A DNA stretch of 64,000 bases from Campylobacter concisus ATCC 51562 (GTDB lineage: Bacteria; Campylobacterota; Campylobacteria; Campylobacterales; Campylobacteraceae): contig NZ_ANNI01000008.1 of NCBI RefSeq assembly GCF_000466745.1, positions 61,731-125,730 on the forward strand. The letters are read 5' to 3'. Position 1 is the first letter of the stretch; each line of letters starts with the position of its first letter. Under the pieces are notes generated by a model. It was not told the DNA's origin and did not search any database. It saw only the letters and a list, made by a program, of their open reading frames with translations. The translations under genes were made by a program, and so were the position numbers. Below, piece after piece: positions 17,709 to 24,786 of the stretch.

Positions 17709-18308
17709 ATGGACTTCTTACTCTTTTTCGCCACGCTTGCTCCTATCTCGCTAATGCCAGGCATCAACATGACCTATGCGATGAGTATCGGTATGAGCTT
17801 TGGTTATAAGCACTCGCTTATTATGATGACCGGACAGCTTCTTTCGCTTGCTTTCGTGGCATTTTGCTGTATGCTTGGCGTGGGCGCGGTGCTTCATCAT
17901 TTTGAGTATGCATTTAAGGCGCTAAACATCATCGCAGGGCTTTATATGCTCTATCTTGGCGCGATGCTTCTTTTTGGCAAGGGTGAGCTTAGTATTACGA
18001 ACGTCTTAAATTTACCAAGTAAAAAGCAGATGTTTATAAACGGCCTCATCATTTGCGTCACAAATCCAAAGGCATGGATATTTTTCTCGGCTTTACTGCC
18101 TACATTTTTGGATAAAGACGATCCATTTAGCCTAACTCGTATGTGCGTAATCACGACAACGCTCGTTTTTATCGAGTTTTGCTCGCTAAATATCTACGCG
18201 CTTGGCGGAGCTATGTTAAAGAAATTTTTACAAACGCACCTAAGGCTACTTGAAATTTGCACCGCCATTATCGTCTGCACGATCGGAGTACTTTTACTTT
18301 TTAGATAA
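17709..18308 (+). CDS. LysE/RhtB-family amino acid exporter
   Basis: A 199-residue inner-membrane protein with about six hydrophobic segments and the RhtB/LysE N-terminal pattern (APISLMPGINMTYAMSIGMSFGYKHS) and LYMLYLGAMLLFGKG. Members export amino acids such as homoserine, threonine or lysine; the substrate cannot be told. Codon use is typical of the genome, in contrast to the next gene, so this marks the left flank of the atypical block. Confidence 0.85.
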   Translation: MDFLLFFATLAPISLMPGINMTYAMSIGMSFGYKHSLIMMTGQLLSLAFVAFCCMLGVGAVLHHFEYAFKALNIIAGLYMLYLGAMLLFGKGELSITNVLNLPSKKQMFINGLIICVTNPKAWIFFSALLPTFLDKDDPFSLTRMCVITTTLVFIEFCSLNIYALGGAMLKKFLQTHLRLLEICTAIIVCTIGVLLLFR

Positions 18309-18382
18309 ATTTAGCCTCTTTTTATATAGCTTGGCTAAAATTTGCTCGGTTTGCGCTACATTTTTGGCAAAAGGAGAAAAAG

Positions 18383-18742
18383 ATGAAAAAATTTCTATTT
18401 ATACTTACAAATCAACCATACAACGGTACCGATAATGCTTACAACGCATTAAGGCTAGCTAAAACGCTAAAAGAAAAAGGCGAAGAGGTTAGAATTTTTC
18501 TAATGAACGACGCGGTCGATCTTGCGCGAAATAGCACCAAAAAGCCGGAAGACTACGACGTAGATCTAGTAGCGATGTTAAAGGAGCTTTACGCTAGCGG
18601 CGCTATGTTAAAGGTTTGCGGTAGCTGCCAAACGAGGTGCGGTTTGCATGCGGGAGAGCCTTATTTCGAGGCTGAAGTGAAAGGCAGCATGGATATCTTG
18701 TCCGAGTGGGTTAGGCAGTGCGATCAAGTGATGACGTTTTAG
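18383..18742 (+). CDS. DsrE-family sulfur-relay protein
   Basis: A 119-residue protein of DsrE/DsrF/TusD fold: N-terminal strand KFLFILTNQPYNGTDNAYNALRLAKTL and a C-terminal cysteine cluster VCGSCQTRCG (three cysteines), the position where sulfur is carried as persulfide in the family. AAAGGAG precedes the ATG. Codon use switches here to CCG, ACG and GCG-rich. It is the first gene of the atypical block that also contains a sulfide:quinone oxidoreductase-like gene, which fits a role in sulfur handling (inferred). Confidence 0.82.
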   Translation: MKKFLFILTNQPYNGTDNAYNALRLAKTLKEKGEEVRIFLMNDAVDLARNSTKKPEDYDVDLVAMLKELYASGAMLKVCGSCQTRCGLHAGEPYFEAEVKGSMDILSEWVRQCDQVMTF

Positions 18743-18761
18743 AGTAGGCGAAAGAGAATTT

Positions 18762-19658
18762 ATGAGCGTAACATTTAAGATAAAAAACAAAAAGAAGCTT
18801 TTCGGCGGATATGAAAAGGCGCTAAGCGAGCGCGAAATTTCAGAGTTTATAGAGGGATTTTGCTTTTTTAATAGCCAAAATGACGAGCCGAGCGAGCTTT
18901 CGCTAAACGAAAACGTGATGATTGCAGGCGTATGGCAAAAGAGCGCTCGCGGCTTTGAGCTAAGCTACGAAGACGGCAAATATATCGTTCGGGTCTGTAC
19001 TCCAAGCGGCGTTGGCGACTGGCAGACGGCGATTTTGTTTCTTTCTAAAATTTCAGCCAAAACCGGCTCGAAAATAGAACGCGACAATGAAGAAATTTAC
19101 GATAGCGAGCAAATTTTAAAATTTGATTATGAAGCCGACATAATGTGGGGACTTGAAGCTCTAAAGGACGCAAAAGAGAAAAATCAAATGCTTTATATCT
19201 CTGGCCTGGAGCGTGACGTGGCGTTTGATGCGGTTATGATAGATGAAATTTTTGCAAGCGCTAGCCCTGCGGCTAAATTTGATGAGATGATGAGGCGGGT
19301 GCAGTATCTTGACGCTTATAGCGCAAGAGAGAATTTATACGAAGATAAAGACGGCAGCGAAATTTTTGGCGCATATACGCTTAGCGAAAATTTACCGACT
19401 ATCTTGCCTTACGCCCCCTCTCCTTCGTGGCAGGCGCAAGAAGTTCTAGGAGAGCGCAAGGTCTCGCGCTGGATACTTATGCTAGTAGTCGGCGTAGACG
19501 ATAGGGACGCGCACGTGTTCGGCGAATGCGAATACAATGCCTTTATGGCAAATTTACCAAAAGAAAAATATCGCTTCATAGACGCCGCAAATATACTGGT
19601 TGAGCCGCTTAGCGAAGAAGAGATGAGAGAAATTTTAAAAAAGGCAAACGAAGCTTAA
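18762..19658 (+). CDS. Conserved hypothetical protein, DUF4299-like
   Basis: A 298-residue soluble, acidic protein starting MSVTFKIKNKKKLFGGYEK, which resembles the DUF4299 family as I remember it. It has no signal peptide or membrane segment. It follows the DsrE gene by 19 bases and may be co-transcribed. Function unknown. Codon use is of the atypical block. Confidence 0.6.
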   Translation: MSVTFKIKNKKKLFGGYEKALSEREISEFIEGFCFFNSQNDEPSELSLNENVMIAGVWQKSARGFELSYEDGKYIVRVCTPSGVGDWQTAILFLSKISAKTGSKIERDNEEIYDSEQILKFDYEADIMWGLEALKDAKEKNQMLYISGLERDVAFDAVMIDEIFASASPAAKFDEMMRRVQYLDAYSARENLYEDKDGSEIFGAYTLSENLPTILPYAPSPSWQAQEVLGERKVSRWILMLVVGVDDRDAHVFGECEYNAFMANLPKEKYRFIDAANILVEPLSEEEMREILKKANEA

Positions 19659-19770
19659 GTTAATAAACTGCCGAAATGAAAATTCGCCTCAGACTTGCTT
19701 AAAAATTTAAGTCAGTTTCAGGCGCGGATTTAAACTCGTAAAAGCTAGGATTTTACCGGTATTGCCGCCT

Positions 19771-19802
19771 TTTAGGCTAAATTAGGCGAAATTTAGCCTA
19801 AA
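19771..19802. repeat. 12-bp inverted repeat, possible terminator
   Basis: TTTAGGCTAAAT (19771-19782) pairs perfectly with 19791-19802 around an 8-base loop, between the DUF4299-like gene and a secreted protein gene. No T-tail follows. Confidence 0.5.
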
Positions 19803-19839
19803 CTAATCTAGGATTTGCGTGATTTGAAAAAGGATAAAA

Positions 19840-20691
19840 ATGAAAATTTTAAAGGCTATTTTAGCGGCGGCATCGGCGGTTTGCTATCTAAACTCGGCCG
19901 TTTTACCGCAAAGCGATTGGAGCAAAAGGGAGCTAAAAGGCGAGGTTAAGAGCATGACGGCTACGGAGTATGAATACTCAATGGATGGCTCCGGGACGCT
20001 AGAAAATACGCGCGTAAAGCGAACGGAGTTTAACGAAAACGGCTATATAGTGCAAGAAACCGAGCATATAAACGGCGCGCCAAACGGCTCGGTTTTGTTT
20101 GAGTACGGCAAAGACGGGCTAATACGCAAAAAATACCAAGATAGCGCCGTTTATCTCTACGAATACGAATTAGACGGCGAAAATTTAGTCGCAACGGCCA
20201 AAGAGCAGCATGTTGAGGATAAATTTTACCCGCGCACGGAGAAAATTACCTACGGCAAGGACGGCAAAATGATCGCTCGGGCGGCGTATTCCGGCGGGAC
20301 GCTAGTGACGGACGATAGCTACGTCTACGACGAAAAGGGCGTTTTAACGCGGATAGAAAATAATATGGAGCCGCGCCACGCCATAGTGATAAGCTTCGAG
20401 CGCAAGCCAAACGGCGAATACGAAAAAATCACGCAAGCTCCTGGCTCAAAATGGGTTTATTACTACGCCGCAAACGGCGACGAGATGGAGTATACGTCGG
20501 TAAATTACTTCGGCTCCGAGGCAAAAATCTGGCAAATCTTGCAGTTTAAAGACATAACGAGGGACGAGCGGGGAAATTTGACGCGTAAAACCTCGGTCAA
20601 ATTTAAGCCAGCGGACAAATACTACGAAAACGGCGATATAACGGAAATCGGCCTATATAAAAAGCTGGAAATCAGCTATGAATACTACTAA
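19840..20691 (+). CDS. Secreted hypothetical protein with YD/RHS-like strands
   Basis: A 283-residue protein with a probable signal peptide (MKILKAILAAASAVCYLNSA). The mature part alternates short Tyr/Asp/Gly-rich strands (EFNENGYIVQETE, FEYGKDGLIRKKYQ, YVYDEKGVLTRIE, FKDITRDERGNLTRK), a pattern like the YD repeats of RHS-related or beta-wrap proteins, though too few and irregular to call RHS. It has no toxin domain. Codon use is strongly GC-shifted. It starts a separate unit; AAAAAGGAT precedes the ATG. Function not recognised. Confidence 0.7.
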   Translation: MKILKAILAAASAVCYLNSAVLPQSDWSKRELKGEVKSMTATEYEYSMDGSGTLENTRVKRTEFNENGYIVQETEHINGAPNGSVLFEYGKDGLIRKKYQDSAVYLYEYELDGENLVATAKEQHVEDKFYPRTEKITYGKDGKMIARAAYSGGTLVTDDSYVYDEKGVLTRIENNMEPRHAIVISFERKPNGEYEKITQAPGSKWVYYYAANGDEMEYTSVNYFGSEAKIWQILQFKDITRDERGNLTRKTSVKFKPADKYYENGDITEIGLYKKLEISYEYY

Positions 20692-20711
20692 AGTAAATTT
20701 TTGAGCTAAGG

Positions 20712-21671
20712 TTATTTTTCCGAAAAAATTTCGCCGTTTATTATAGATTTAACTGTTAAAAACCCGACTATCAAAATCGAAGCGACTAGAGCCGCAAAAG
20801 CGCCGACTCCTAAAACTAAGTAAAAATCGCTTTGCGTAATTTCGTAAGCTTTTAAAAACGCTATGGAGCTAGCGGCCGTCGGGAAGGTAAAAGCCCACCA
20901 CGATAGGGCGAATTTGAGTTTAATAAATCTTTTATACGAAAAAAGTATAAGCGCCGCAAAAAACACGTTTATATTAAGCAGTATCGCCGCAAAAGCGTCG
21001 AATCGCTCGGTTAGCTTTACGTATCCCAAAAATGCCATAGCCGGCGGCGCTAGCGTAATGACTAGCGTCGGGACGAATTTGTCGGCTAACTTATCGCAAA
21101 AAACTAATCTGTAAAATATAACGGCGAATAAAATAATCCAGAAAAATAGCCCCAAACTAAAATAATACCAGATCGCTTGAGATTTTTCGGCTATGATCGG
21201 AATTAGCAAGTTGCCCACTACCGGGATAAACCATGCCGGATTTAGCGTCGCGATATCGAATTTTTCGTCGATCCAAAAAGAAATTACGTAAAGCGTAAAA
21301 ATCGTCTGCAAGCCTAAAGCCGCGTAAAAAAGCGAGTAGTATAGTCGCGGCGCGTCTTTGTAGGCAAGAGCTAAAAGAAAAAGCGAGATGATAAATCCGC
21401 CGAAAAAATTTATCTTTATAGGGTGCGAAAATTCGGCCTTTGCTTCTTCTTTAAATTTTAAAAGCTTAAAGAGGTAAAACGCCGAAAGTAGGCAAAATAC
21501 CGTGCAGTCTAGCGCTCTAAGCGCCGAGAATATCTCGCTGGGTAAATCAAATATTTCGCTTAGTTTCTTATAGGCCGCGCAAAGCCCGCCAAGCCCCATA
21601 GTACCGGCAAAAAGCATAATCGGTAGCGATTTTATTTTGCTTTGCGAGTCGTTTTTCTTAACGTCGTGCAT
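20712..21671 (-). CDS. SLAC1/TehA-family anion channel (TDT family)
   Basis: A 319-residue inner-membrane protein with about ten hydrophobic segments and motifs of the tellurite-resistance/dicarboxylate transporter family (LPIMLFAGTMGLGGLCAAYK; NPAWFIPVVGNLLIP; ALSWWAFTFPTAA). Relatives pass small anions, and yeast Ssu1 of this superfamily exports sulfite. It is divergent from a Crp-type regulator and near a sulfide oxidoreductase gene, so export of an oxidised sulfur anion is a reasonable but unproved idea. On the minus strand TAATAT (plus 21703-21708) is a candidate -10, with the shared palindrome about 40 bases upstream of the expected transcription start. Confidence 0.8.
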   Translation of the reverse strand: MHDVKKNDSQSKIKSLPIMLFAGTMGLGGLCAAYKKLSEIFDLPSEIFSALRALDCTVFCLLSAFYLFKLLKFKEEAKAEFSHPIKINFFGGFIISLFLLALAYKDAPRLYYSLFYAALGLQTIFTLYVISFWIDEKFDIATLNPAWFIPVVGNLLIPIIAEKSQAIWYYFSLGLFFWIILFAVIFYRLVFCDKLADKFVPTLVITLAPPAMAFLGYVKLTERFDAFAAILLNINVFFAALILFSYKRFIKLKFALSWWAFTFPTAASSIAFLKAYEITQSDFYLVLGVGAFAALVASILIVGFLTVKSIINGEIFSEK

Positions 21672-21710
21672 TGTTTTTCTTTTCGTATTAAATTTTTATG
21701 CAATATTACC

Positions 21711-21716
21711 TATAAT
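21711..21716 (+). promoter_or_regulatory. -10 element of the Crp/Fnr regulator gene
   Basis: A perfect TATAAT, 39 bases before the ATG at 21755. The GTAAC palindrome lies just downstream of the expected start, a position suited to autorepression. Confidence 0.6.
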
Positions 21717-21730
21717 AAGGTTAAATTTTT

Positions 21731-21743
21731 GTAACGAAGTCAC
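21731..21743. promoter_or_regulatory. GTAAC-N3-GTCAC palindrome (candidate operator 1)
   Basis: GTAAC-GAA-GTCAC is a 5-3-5 palindrome with one mismatch. Its centre is 66 bases upstream of the SLAC1-like start codon and 18 before the regulator start codon. The same element occurs before the SQR-like gene. Binding by the Crp-type regulator is inferred. Confidence 0.45.
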
Positions 21744-21754
21744 GAAAGGGCAAA

Positions 21755-22399
21755 ATGCTAAACGAAGAGTTAAAAGAAATTTTGCGCGAGAGATTTACGA
21801 ATAATTTTGATCTAGCAAGCGAGGATCTAAATGCGATCTTTGCTAACGCGTATCTAAAAACCGTAAAAAAAGGCGATATATTTTACTCCGGGAACGATTG
21901 CTTCGGATTTATACTTATACTAAAAGGCGTTTTAAGGGCGTTCGTGTCGTCTAGCGCCAAGGAAATAACGATATTTAGGCTAACCAAAGACGAGAGCTGC
22001 GTGCTGTGCGATACGTGTTCTATAAATTCTCTAGAAAATAAAGTAAGCGTCGAAATCGAGCAAGATAGCGAGATTATCGTTATTCCGGTGCGAATTTACA
22101 AACCTCTTAAAGAAAAATATCCGAGCATTTTAAATTTTACTCTAAAAATCGTAGCCGATCGGTTTGCCAGAACGATAAACGTTATGGAACAGGCTTTGTT
22201 TTCGCCGCTTTCGGCGCGGATTATGAATTTTTTATCCCAAAGCATCGAAAATCTAAACGAAAATTTTATAAAAATAACGCACGAAGAGCTGGCGAATCAT
22301 CTAGGAAGCGCTAGAGAAGCGGTATCTAGGGTGTTAAAAGAGCTTGAGAGAAGCGGGCAAATAACGCAAAGCCGCGGCGAAATAAGGCTGGTTTCTTAA
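21755..22399 (+). CDS. Crp/Fnr-family regulator with four cysteines
   Basis: A 214-residue transcription factor. The N-terminal half is a cyclic-nucleotide-binding-like barrel (GDIFYSGND...GFILILKGVLRAFVSS), followed by a long dimer helix and a C-terminal winged helix with recognition helix GSAREAVSRVLKEL (R, E and SR as in Crp/Fnr proteins). Cys49, Cys82, Cys85 and Cys88 (CVLCDTC) could hold a cluster or sense redox or persulfide; they are not in the FNR arrangement. It lies between the divergent SLAC1-like gene and the downstream SQR-like gene, both of which it probably controls (inferred). Confidence 0.85.
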   Translation: MLNEELKEILRERFTNNFDLASEDLNAIFANAYLKTVKKGDIFYSGNDCFGFILILKGVLRAFVSSSAKEITIFRLTKDESCVLCDTCSINSLENKVSVEIEQDSEIIVIPVRIYKPLKEKYPSILNFTLKIVADRFARTINVMEQALFSPLSARIMNFLSQSIENLNENFIKITHEELANHLGSAREAVSRVLKELERSGQITQSRGEIRLVS

Positions 22400-22414
22400 A
22401 ATTCTCGTTTTAAG

Positions 22415-22427
22415 GTAACTTTGTTAC
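22415..22427. promoter_or_regulatory. GTAAC-N3-GTTAC palindrome (candidate operator 2)
   Basis: A perfect 5-3-5 palindrome GTAAC-TTT-GTTAC, centred 63 bases before the SQR-like start codon, nearly the same distance as operator 1 is from the SLAC1-like gene. A weak -10 (TAGCAT, 22450-22455) would put it near -41, a class II activator position. Confidence 0.5.
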
Positions 22428-22483
22428 GGAGAGAACGGCCTTTTTTAGGTAGCATTTCATAAACTCGTTTAAAAGGAGAATTT

Positions 22484-23821
22484 ATGAAAGGCCTGCAAAG
22501 AAGAGACGCTTTAAAGCTAATGGGGGCCGCGGGACTAGCCGCGAGTATGAGCGGTTGCTCGGTAACGGGTGGCGAAAACGACGATATAAATTCTAAAATC
22601 GTCATAATGGGCGCGGGACTTAGCGGTATCGCGTTGGCGGCTAAACTTAGAAGAGATACGCCTAACGCCAAGGTAATTCTCGTGGATAAAGACGAGAAAT
22701 TTTACTATCAGCCGGGCTTTACGCTAATCGCCGTCGGAATTTACGAAGCTAGCGACGTCGTTTACGAAAAAGCGGATTATATCCCGCAAGGAGCCGAGTG
22801 GATACGCAAAAACGTATCGGAGATAAAGCCCGAAGCCAATCTGCTCGTCTTAGACGACGGGAGCGAGCTAGGGTATGATTATCTAATCGTAGCAAGCGGC
22901 GTGGAATACGATTTTGAAGCCGTTAAGGGGCTGAGCTTAGAGGATATTAACGATACGAGCGGCAACATATCCTCCGTCTACACTCTACAAGGCGCCGTAA
23001 AGAGCAACGAGCTGATGAAAAAATTCTCTCAAAACGGCGGTGCAGCGGTATTTTGCGATCAAAAAACCCCGATGAAATGCAGCGGCGCTAATAAAAAAGT
23101 AACATGCATGAGCGAAGATAGGCTGAGGTTGGCCGGCAACCGCGATAAAGGCAGCGTTAATCTTTACGTCGGCGGCGGCAAGCTTTTCGGCGATCCGACT
23201 TATGCCGCGGCGATGACTCAAATAATGATAAAAAGAAAGATAAAATTTAATCTTCGCCACCAAATCGTAGCCGTCGATAAAAGCTCAAGTACCGCCACTT
23301 TCGAGTTTTGGACGGCGTATAGACAAAACGGTGAAGATAAAATCGCGTCCGAGCTAATCGACGTAAAATACGACTGGCTTCACCTGCCACCTAAGCAAAA
23401 AGGAAGCGAAATTTTAGCTCGCGCCGGCCTAACCAAAGAGGGCGACAAGCTAAATTTTCTAGCCGTCGATAAATACAGCCTGCAAAGTACAAAATTTAAA
23501 AATATATTCGGTATCGGCGATATTTGCGGATTTGCGGCCGGCAAAACGGGGGCTAGCGTTAGGAAAATGTATCCGATCTTAGCTAAAAATTTAGCCGACA
23601 CGATAAAAGGACGAGAACCTAGCGAGAAATTTACCGGATATACGGCTTGCCCATTTATCACCAAATACGGCAAGGCCATAATGGTAGAGTTCGACTGGGA
23701 GGGAACGGCTCCGACGCTAGAGTGTTTCGGCGCTACTAGAGAGAGCTACATGAGTTGGCTGGTTAAAATTTACGGATTTAAACCTATGGTTATGAACGGA
23801 ATGCTAAAAGCTTTAGCTTAA
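22484..23821 (+). CDS. Sulfide:quinone oxidoreductase-like flavoprotein with export signal
   Basis: A 445-residue FAD enzyme of the sulfide:quinone oxidoreductase / flavocytochrome c sulfide dehydrogenase superfamily, expected to oxidise sulfide and pass electrons to quinone or a cytochrome. FAD-binding GAGLSGIALAAKL is at 43-55; KFYYQPGFTLIAVG, PMKCSGA (Cys199) and TACPFIT match the SQR pattern with redox cysteines, and IFGIGDICG is the second FAD motif. The N-terminus (QRRDALKLMGAAGLAASMSGC) is a twin-arginine-like signal ending in a lipobox-like Cys25, so it may act outside the inner membrane. AAAAGGAG precedes the ATG. Two YgaP-type membrane proteins follow in the operon. Confidence 0.82.
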   Translation: MKGLQRRDALKLMGAAGLAASMSGCSVTGGENDDINSKIVIMGAGLSGIALAAKLRRDTPNAKVILVDKDEKFYYQPGFTLIAVGIYEASDVVYEKADYIPQGAEWIRKNVSEIKPEANLLVLDDGSELGYDYLIVASGVEYDFEAVKGLSLEDINDTSGNISSVYTLQGAVKSNELMKKFSQNGGAAVFCDQKTPMKCSGANKKVTCMSEDRLRLAGNRDKGSVNLYVGGGKLFGDPTYAAAMTQIMIKRKIKFNLRHQIVAVDKSSSTATFEFWTAYRQNGEDKIASELIDVKYDWLHLPPKQKGSEILARAGLTKEGDKLNFLAVDKYSLQSTKFKNIFGIGDICGFAAGKTGASVRKMYPILAKNLADTIKGREPSEKFTGYTACPFITKYGKAIMVEFDWEGTAPTLECFGATRESYMSWLVKIYGFKPMVMNGMLKALA

Positions 23822-23831
23822 AGGAGATAAA

Positions 23832-23993
23832 ATGAGCGTTTTAGATAAAACTATACGTTTGATTATAGCGGCGATTTGGTTTTTTATTTTCGGATTTATT
23901 TGCGACTGCTGGTTGTGGACGGTCGGGCTAATTCCGCTTTTAACGGGATATTACGGCTACTGCCCGCTCTATAAAATTTTTAAAAAGAGGTAA
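23832..23993 (+). CDS. Small DUF2892 (YgaP-type) membrane protein, 53 residues
   Basis: Starts 10 bases after the SQR-like gene with AAGGAG upstream. The product has two hydrophobic segments and the DUF2892 pattern LDKTIRLIIAAIWF, then GLIPLLTGYYGYCPLYKIF. Such domains form the membrane part of the rhodanese YgaP and are common beside sulfur-transfer genes. The extra CDC in the first loop is unusual. The gene is too short for ordinary length cut-offs. Confidence 0.8.
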   Translation: MSVLDKTIRLIIAAIWFFIFGFICDCWLWTVGLIPLLTGYYGYCPLYKIFKKR

Positions 23994-23997
23994 AAAT

Positions 23998-24180
23998 ATG
24001 GTAAGCGTAAAAAGTAGAATTATTAGGGTCGTACTGGGGCTGATTTTTACGGTAGCGGTTTGGTATTTTTACGAGAGCTACTGGGCGTTAATCGGGTTAA
24101 TCCCGATTATTGTCGGCGTTACGGGTTTTTGCCCGGCGTGTAAATTCCTGGGTAGGTGTTCTTTAAATTTAAAAAAATAA
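23998..24180 (+). CDS. Second DUF2892 (YgaP-type) membrane protein, 60 residues
   Basis: Begins 4 bases after the first DUF2892 gene. It has the family pattern SRIIRVVLGLIFTVAVWYF and GLIPIIVGVTGFCPACKFLG, with a C-terminal CPAC motif and one more cysteine (GRC). The CxxC at the membrane edge could carry sulfur. A hairpin follows at once, ending the SQR-like operon. Confidence 0.8.
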   Translation: MVSVKSRIIRVVLGLIFTVAVWYFYESYWALIGLIPIIVGVTGFCPACKFLGRCSLNLKK

Positions 24181-24201
24181 AAGGGGCGTTAAACGCCCTT
24201 T
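24181..24201 (+). terminator. Hairpin terminator after the SQR-like operon
   Basis: GGGCG (24184-24188) pairs with CGCCC (24194-24198), extended by A-rich and TTT flanks, directly after the last DUF2892 gene. Confidence 0.6.
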
Positions 24202-24303
24202 GCCTTGCTCTTTAGCCGTTTGGGCCGCAAATTTTATTCGCCGTTTGATGAATTATTTAGCTACTTTTGGCTAAAATCTCGAAAATTTAAAAAAGGCGAA
24301 ACG

Positions 24304-24783
24304 ATGAATAAAGTTTGGAAATTCGGCGATAATATCGATACCGATATAATTATCGCCGCCAGATACTTAAATACTTCCGACGAAAATATCTTAGCAAAAC
24401 ATATAATGGAGGACGCCGATCCTAATTTTAGCGCCAAGATAGATAAGGGCGACATTATCGTAGCGGGCGAAAATTTCGGCTGCGGCAGCTCTCGCGAGCA
24501 CGCTCCTATCGCGCTTAAAGCCGCCGGCATTGGTGCGGTGATAGCTAAAAGCTATGCGAGAATTTTTTATAGAAATAGCTTTAATACGGGACTTTTGATA
24601 CTTGAGATCAAAGAAACGGACGAGATAAACGAGGGTGATGAGCTAAAAATAGACGTAGATAACGGCGCGATCATAAATTTAACCAGCGGCAAAGAGTATA
24701 AATTTAGCCCTATACCGCCGTTTATGCAAGAGCTTCTAAACGCCGGCGGACTTATAGAATACGCAAAAGTAAAGTTGGATTAA
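24304..24783 (+). CDS. leuD: 3-isopropylmalate dehydratase small subunit
   Basis: With LeuC it isomerises 2-isopropylmalate to 3-isopropylmalate in leucine synthesis. The 159-residue short form has the swivelling-domain motifs GDNIDTDIIIAARYL and GENFGCGSSREHAPIAL. The open frame reaches back to 24205, but ATG 24304 follows AAAGGCGAA and gives the normal protein start. The codon use is that of the upstream atypical block (five prolines: 3 CCT, 2 CCG, no CCA), although leuB follows after only 3 bases with native codon use. leuC is not next to it. Confidence 0.92.
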   Translation: MNKVWKFGDNIDTDIIIAARYLNTSDENILAKHIMEDADPNFSAKIDKGDIIVAGENFGCGSSREHAPIALKAAGIGAVIAKSYARIFYRNSFNTGLLILEIKETDEINEGDELKIDVDNGAIINLTSGKEYKFSPIPPFMQELLNAGGLIEYAKVKLD

Positions 24784-24786
24784 ATA

